16,850 bases of DNA, from contig CAMCBB010000033.1 of NCBI GenBank assembly GCA_945872875.1, positions 1-16,850 of the forward strand, given 5' to 3'. This stretch comes from Flavobacterium psychrophilum (GTDB lineage: Bacteria; Bacteroidota; Bacteroidia; Flavobacteriales; Flavobacteriaceae). Below the pieces are notes generated by a model. The model ran no database searches, was not told where the DNA came from, and saw nothing but the letters and a program-made list of their open reading frames with translations. Positions 15,294 to 16,850 of the stretch are shown here, piece by piece (position 1 is the first letter of the stretch; each line of letters begins with the position of its first letter). Made by a program: the position numbers and the translations under genes.

Positions 15294-16400
15294 CTATAAA
15301 TTAGCCTTTTCTTTTTTTCTTTGTGCAATTCTTGCTTCAGCTATTTCCATTGCAGCCTTTTGTGGTGTTAAACTATTAGTTTTTGAATAATCAAAAATCT
15401 CTAAAGTAGTATTGTAGATATTCTCTGTTCTAAGCATTGCTTCTGCTTTGTCATAATGAGCAATTTCTGAAAAAACATTTATAATTCCACCAGCATTAAT
15501 CAAGAAATCAGGAGCATATAAAATACCTCTTTGCTGTAATATTGGTCCGTGAATATTTTCATTTGCCAATTGATTATTTGCAGCACCAGCAATAACTTTC
15601 GCTTTAATTTTATTTACTGTATCATCATTAATTGTTGCTCCAAGTGCACAAGGGGCATAAATATCTACATCGGCAGTATATAAATCGGAACCTATATAAA
15701 TAGTAGAACCATATTTTGCACTAACTTCTTGAAGTCTCGCTTCATTAATATCAGAAATTTGAACCAAGGCGCCTTCTTTTGTTAAATATTCAACTAAAGT
15801 TTCCCCAACATGACCAATTCCTTGAACTAATATTTTCTTACCATCAAGATTATCTGAACCAAATTGATATTTAGCTGCAGCTTTCATGCCCATGTAAACA
15901 CCATAAGCAGTAACAGGAGAAGGATTTCCAGAACCACCTCTAGATTCAGAAATTCCAGTAACATAAGGAGTTACATCTCTTACTGTATCCATATCGGCAG
16001 TAACCATACCAACATCTTCAGCAGTTATATATCTACCTGATAACGAGTTCACAAATTCTCCAAATTTGCGCATCATCTCAGGTGTTTTTTGAGTTTTAGC
16101 ATCACCAATAATTACGGCCTTACCTCCTCCTAAATCTAGACCAGTTATTGCTGACTTATAGGTCATTCCACGAGAAAGTCGTAACACATCATTTAATGCT
16201 TCCCATTCATTGGCGTAATTCCACATTCGTGTACCACCTAATGCTGGACCTAAAACCGAATTATGTATACCAATTATTGCTTTTAATCCAGTATCTTTGT
16301 CGTTGCAAAAAACAATTTGTTCATGATTATCAAATGATAGTTGCCCAAATACAGGGTCCATTTTTTGAAGTTCTTTTGCAGTCGTAATTTCTGTAGTCAT
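15294..16400 (-). CDS. Glu/Leu/Phe/Val dehydrogenase (leucine dehydrogenase-like)
   Basis: This NAD-dependent enzyme oxidatively deaminates a branched-chain or related amino acid to its 2-oxo acid plus ammonia. From ATG 16400 it is 368 aa, the usual length for leucine dehydrogenases. Residues about 44-96 carry the substrate site (LGPALGGTRMW; MTYKSAITGLDLGGGKA with Lys82 and Lys94). The Rossmann domain has VQGIGHVGE (GxGxxG at 194-199), and Asp217 at the end of the second strand favours NAD over NADP. APCALGA, GAANNQL and INAGG are also present. The frame stays open 20 codons further, to an ATG at 16460, but that start is rejected: a -7 box lies inside the extension and the extension resembles no family N-terminus. 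Substrate choice cannot be settled from sequence. Confidence 0.93.
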   Translation of the reverse strand: MTTEITTAKELQKMDPVFGQLSFDNHEQIVFCNDKDTGLKAIIGIHNSVLGPALGGTRMWNYANEWEALNDVLRLSRGMTYKSAITGLDLGGGKAVIIGDAKTQKTPEMMRKFGEFVNSLSGRYITAEDVGMVTADMDTVRDVTPYVTGISESRGGSGNPSPVTAYGVYMGMKAAAKYQFGSDNLDGKKILVQGIGHVGETLVEYLTKEGALVQISDINEARLQEVSAKYGSTIYIGSDLYTADVDIYAPCALGATINDDTVNKIKAKVIAGAANNQLANENIHGPILQQRGILYAPDFLINAGGIINVFSEIAHYDKAEAMLRTENIYNTTLEIFDYSKTNSLTPQKAAMEIAEARIAQRKKEKANL

Positions 16401-16439
16401 AAAAAATATTTGAGTTGCGACTTTATCAAAAAGTCCGAG

Positions 16440-16447
16440 CAAATTTA
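16440..16447 (-). promoter_or_regulatory. -7 box of the dehydrogenase gene
   Basis: The minus strand reads TAAATTTG, matching TAnnTTTG. GTG at 16470-16468, 20 nt upstream, is a near match to the -33 TTG. Transcription from it would begin near 16434, downstream of the ATG at 16460, which fixes the real start at 16400. Confidence 0.55.
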
Positions 16448-16593
16448 ACTTATTATTCAAAATAATTCACTTATTTTAAATTAAATTAGCAAATTGTTAA
16501 TAATTTTAGAACTTAATACTATTATTAAAATTGAATATTATAAATATAATTAACAATAAACATCAATTTATCGCATCATTTTAGAGTGAAATA

Positions 16594-16850
16594 ATGAAAG
16601 AATTACAATATTTAAATAAATACTTTATTAAATACAAATACCGATTTCTACTTGGTATTTTTATTACTATTGTTGCCCAAATATTCTCACTTTTCACTCC
16701 AAAACTAATAAGTAGATCCTTTAAATTAATAGAAGAATACACACAAAATGCTGTTGCACTTGATGCAGTAAAAAGTCAACTACTACAAAATATAGCTCTT
16801 ATTTTAGGTACCACAATCATTGCTGGAATTCTAACATTTGTAATGAGACA
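16594..16850 (+). CDS. ABC exporter (permease/ATPase fusion), N-terminus only
   Basis: This frame is open from ATG 16594 to the window edge (85 full codons). The visible part is a short cytoplasmic start, a membrane helix at about 17-37 (FLLGIFITIVAQIFSLFTP), a loop with SRSFKLIEEY, and a second helix at about 67-84 (IALILGTTIIAGILTFVM) leading to R85. This fits the first two helices of an ABC type-1 exporter transmembrane domain, in the MsbA/MdlB style. The ATPase domain, if present, lies outside the window, so this rests on partial evidence. It is divergent from the dehydrogenase gene. Substrate is unknown. Confidence 0.7.
   Translation, partial: MKELQYLNKYFIKYKYRFLLGIFITIVAQIFSLFTPKLISRSFKLIEEYTQNAVALDAVKSQLLQNIALILGTTIIAGILTFVMR

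Overview
The window looks like a chromosome segment of a Flavobacterium-like member of the Bacteroidetes. Four things point there. The DNA is very AT-rich. Promoters fit the Bacteroidetes form (a -7 box TAnnTTTG, often followed by C) and there are no clear Shine-Dalgarno sites. Every exported protein has a signal peptide with Gln at the predicted +1 position. NusB has the long form with the N-terminus MLNRRHIRIKVMQSIYAM. This is a judgement from sequence features; no search was run.

Region 1 (1-9323, minus strand) is a six-gene run of secreted, modular, repeat-rich proteins, apparently one operon read from a promoter near 9416-9443. In transcription order it holds two RCC1-like beta-propeller proteins (7683-9323 and 6047-7603), a short Ig-like protein (5441-6028), a 1021-residue protein with a 675-bp tandem super-repeat (2284-5349), a 517-residue protein with two ~100-residue repeats (697-2250), and a paralogue of that protein cut by the window edge (1-671). 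Neighbours share modules: the first three share an N-terminal VGIGT module, the fourth and fifth a C-terminal domain, and the fifth and sixth an N-terminal domain. This is the least ordinary part of the window. A role at the cell surface (adhesion or matrix) is inference; no enzyme, toxin or defence gene is seen in it.

Region 2 (9324-9737) is a 414-bp AT-rich divergent intergenic stretch with a promoter facing each way. Region 3 (9738-13910, plus strand) holds a DEAD-box RNA helicase with an RGG-type tail, a secreted protein with a carboxypeptidase-regulatory-like domain, and peptidase T. Region 4 (13968-16400, minus strand) holds a Glu/Leu/Phe/Val dehydrogenase, then nusB and yajC; it converges on peptidase T. 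Region 5 (16594-end, plus strand) is the N-terminus of an ABC exporter, cut by the window edge.

Regions 3 to 5 are housekeeping: RNA remodelling, peptide breakdown, amino-acid catabolism, transcription antitermination and the Sec translocon. No tRNA, rRNA, CRISPR array, transposase or phage gene was recognised.
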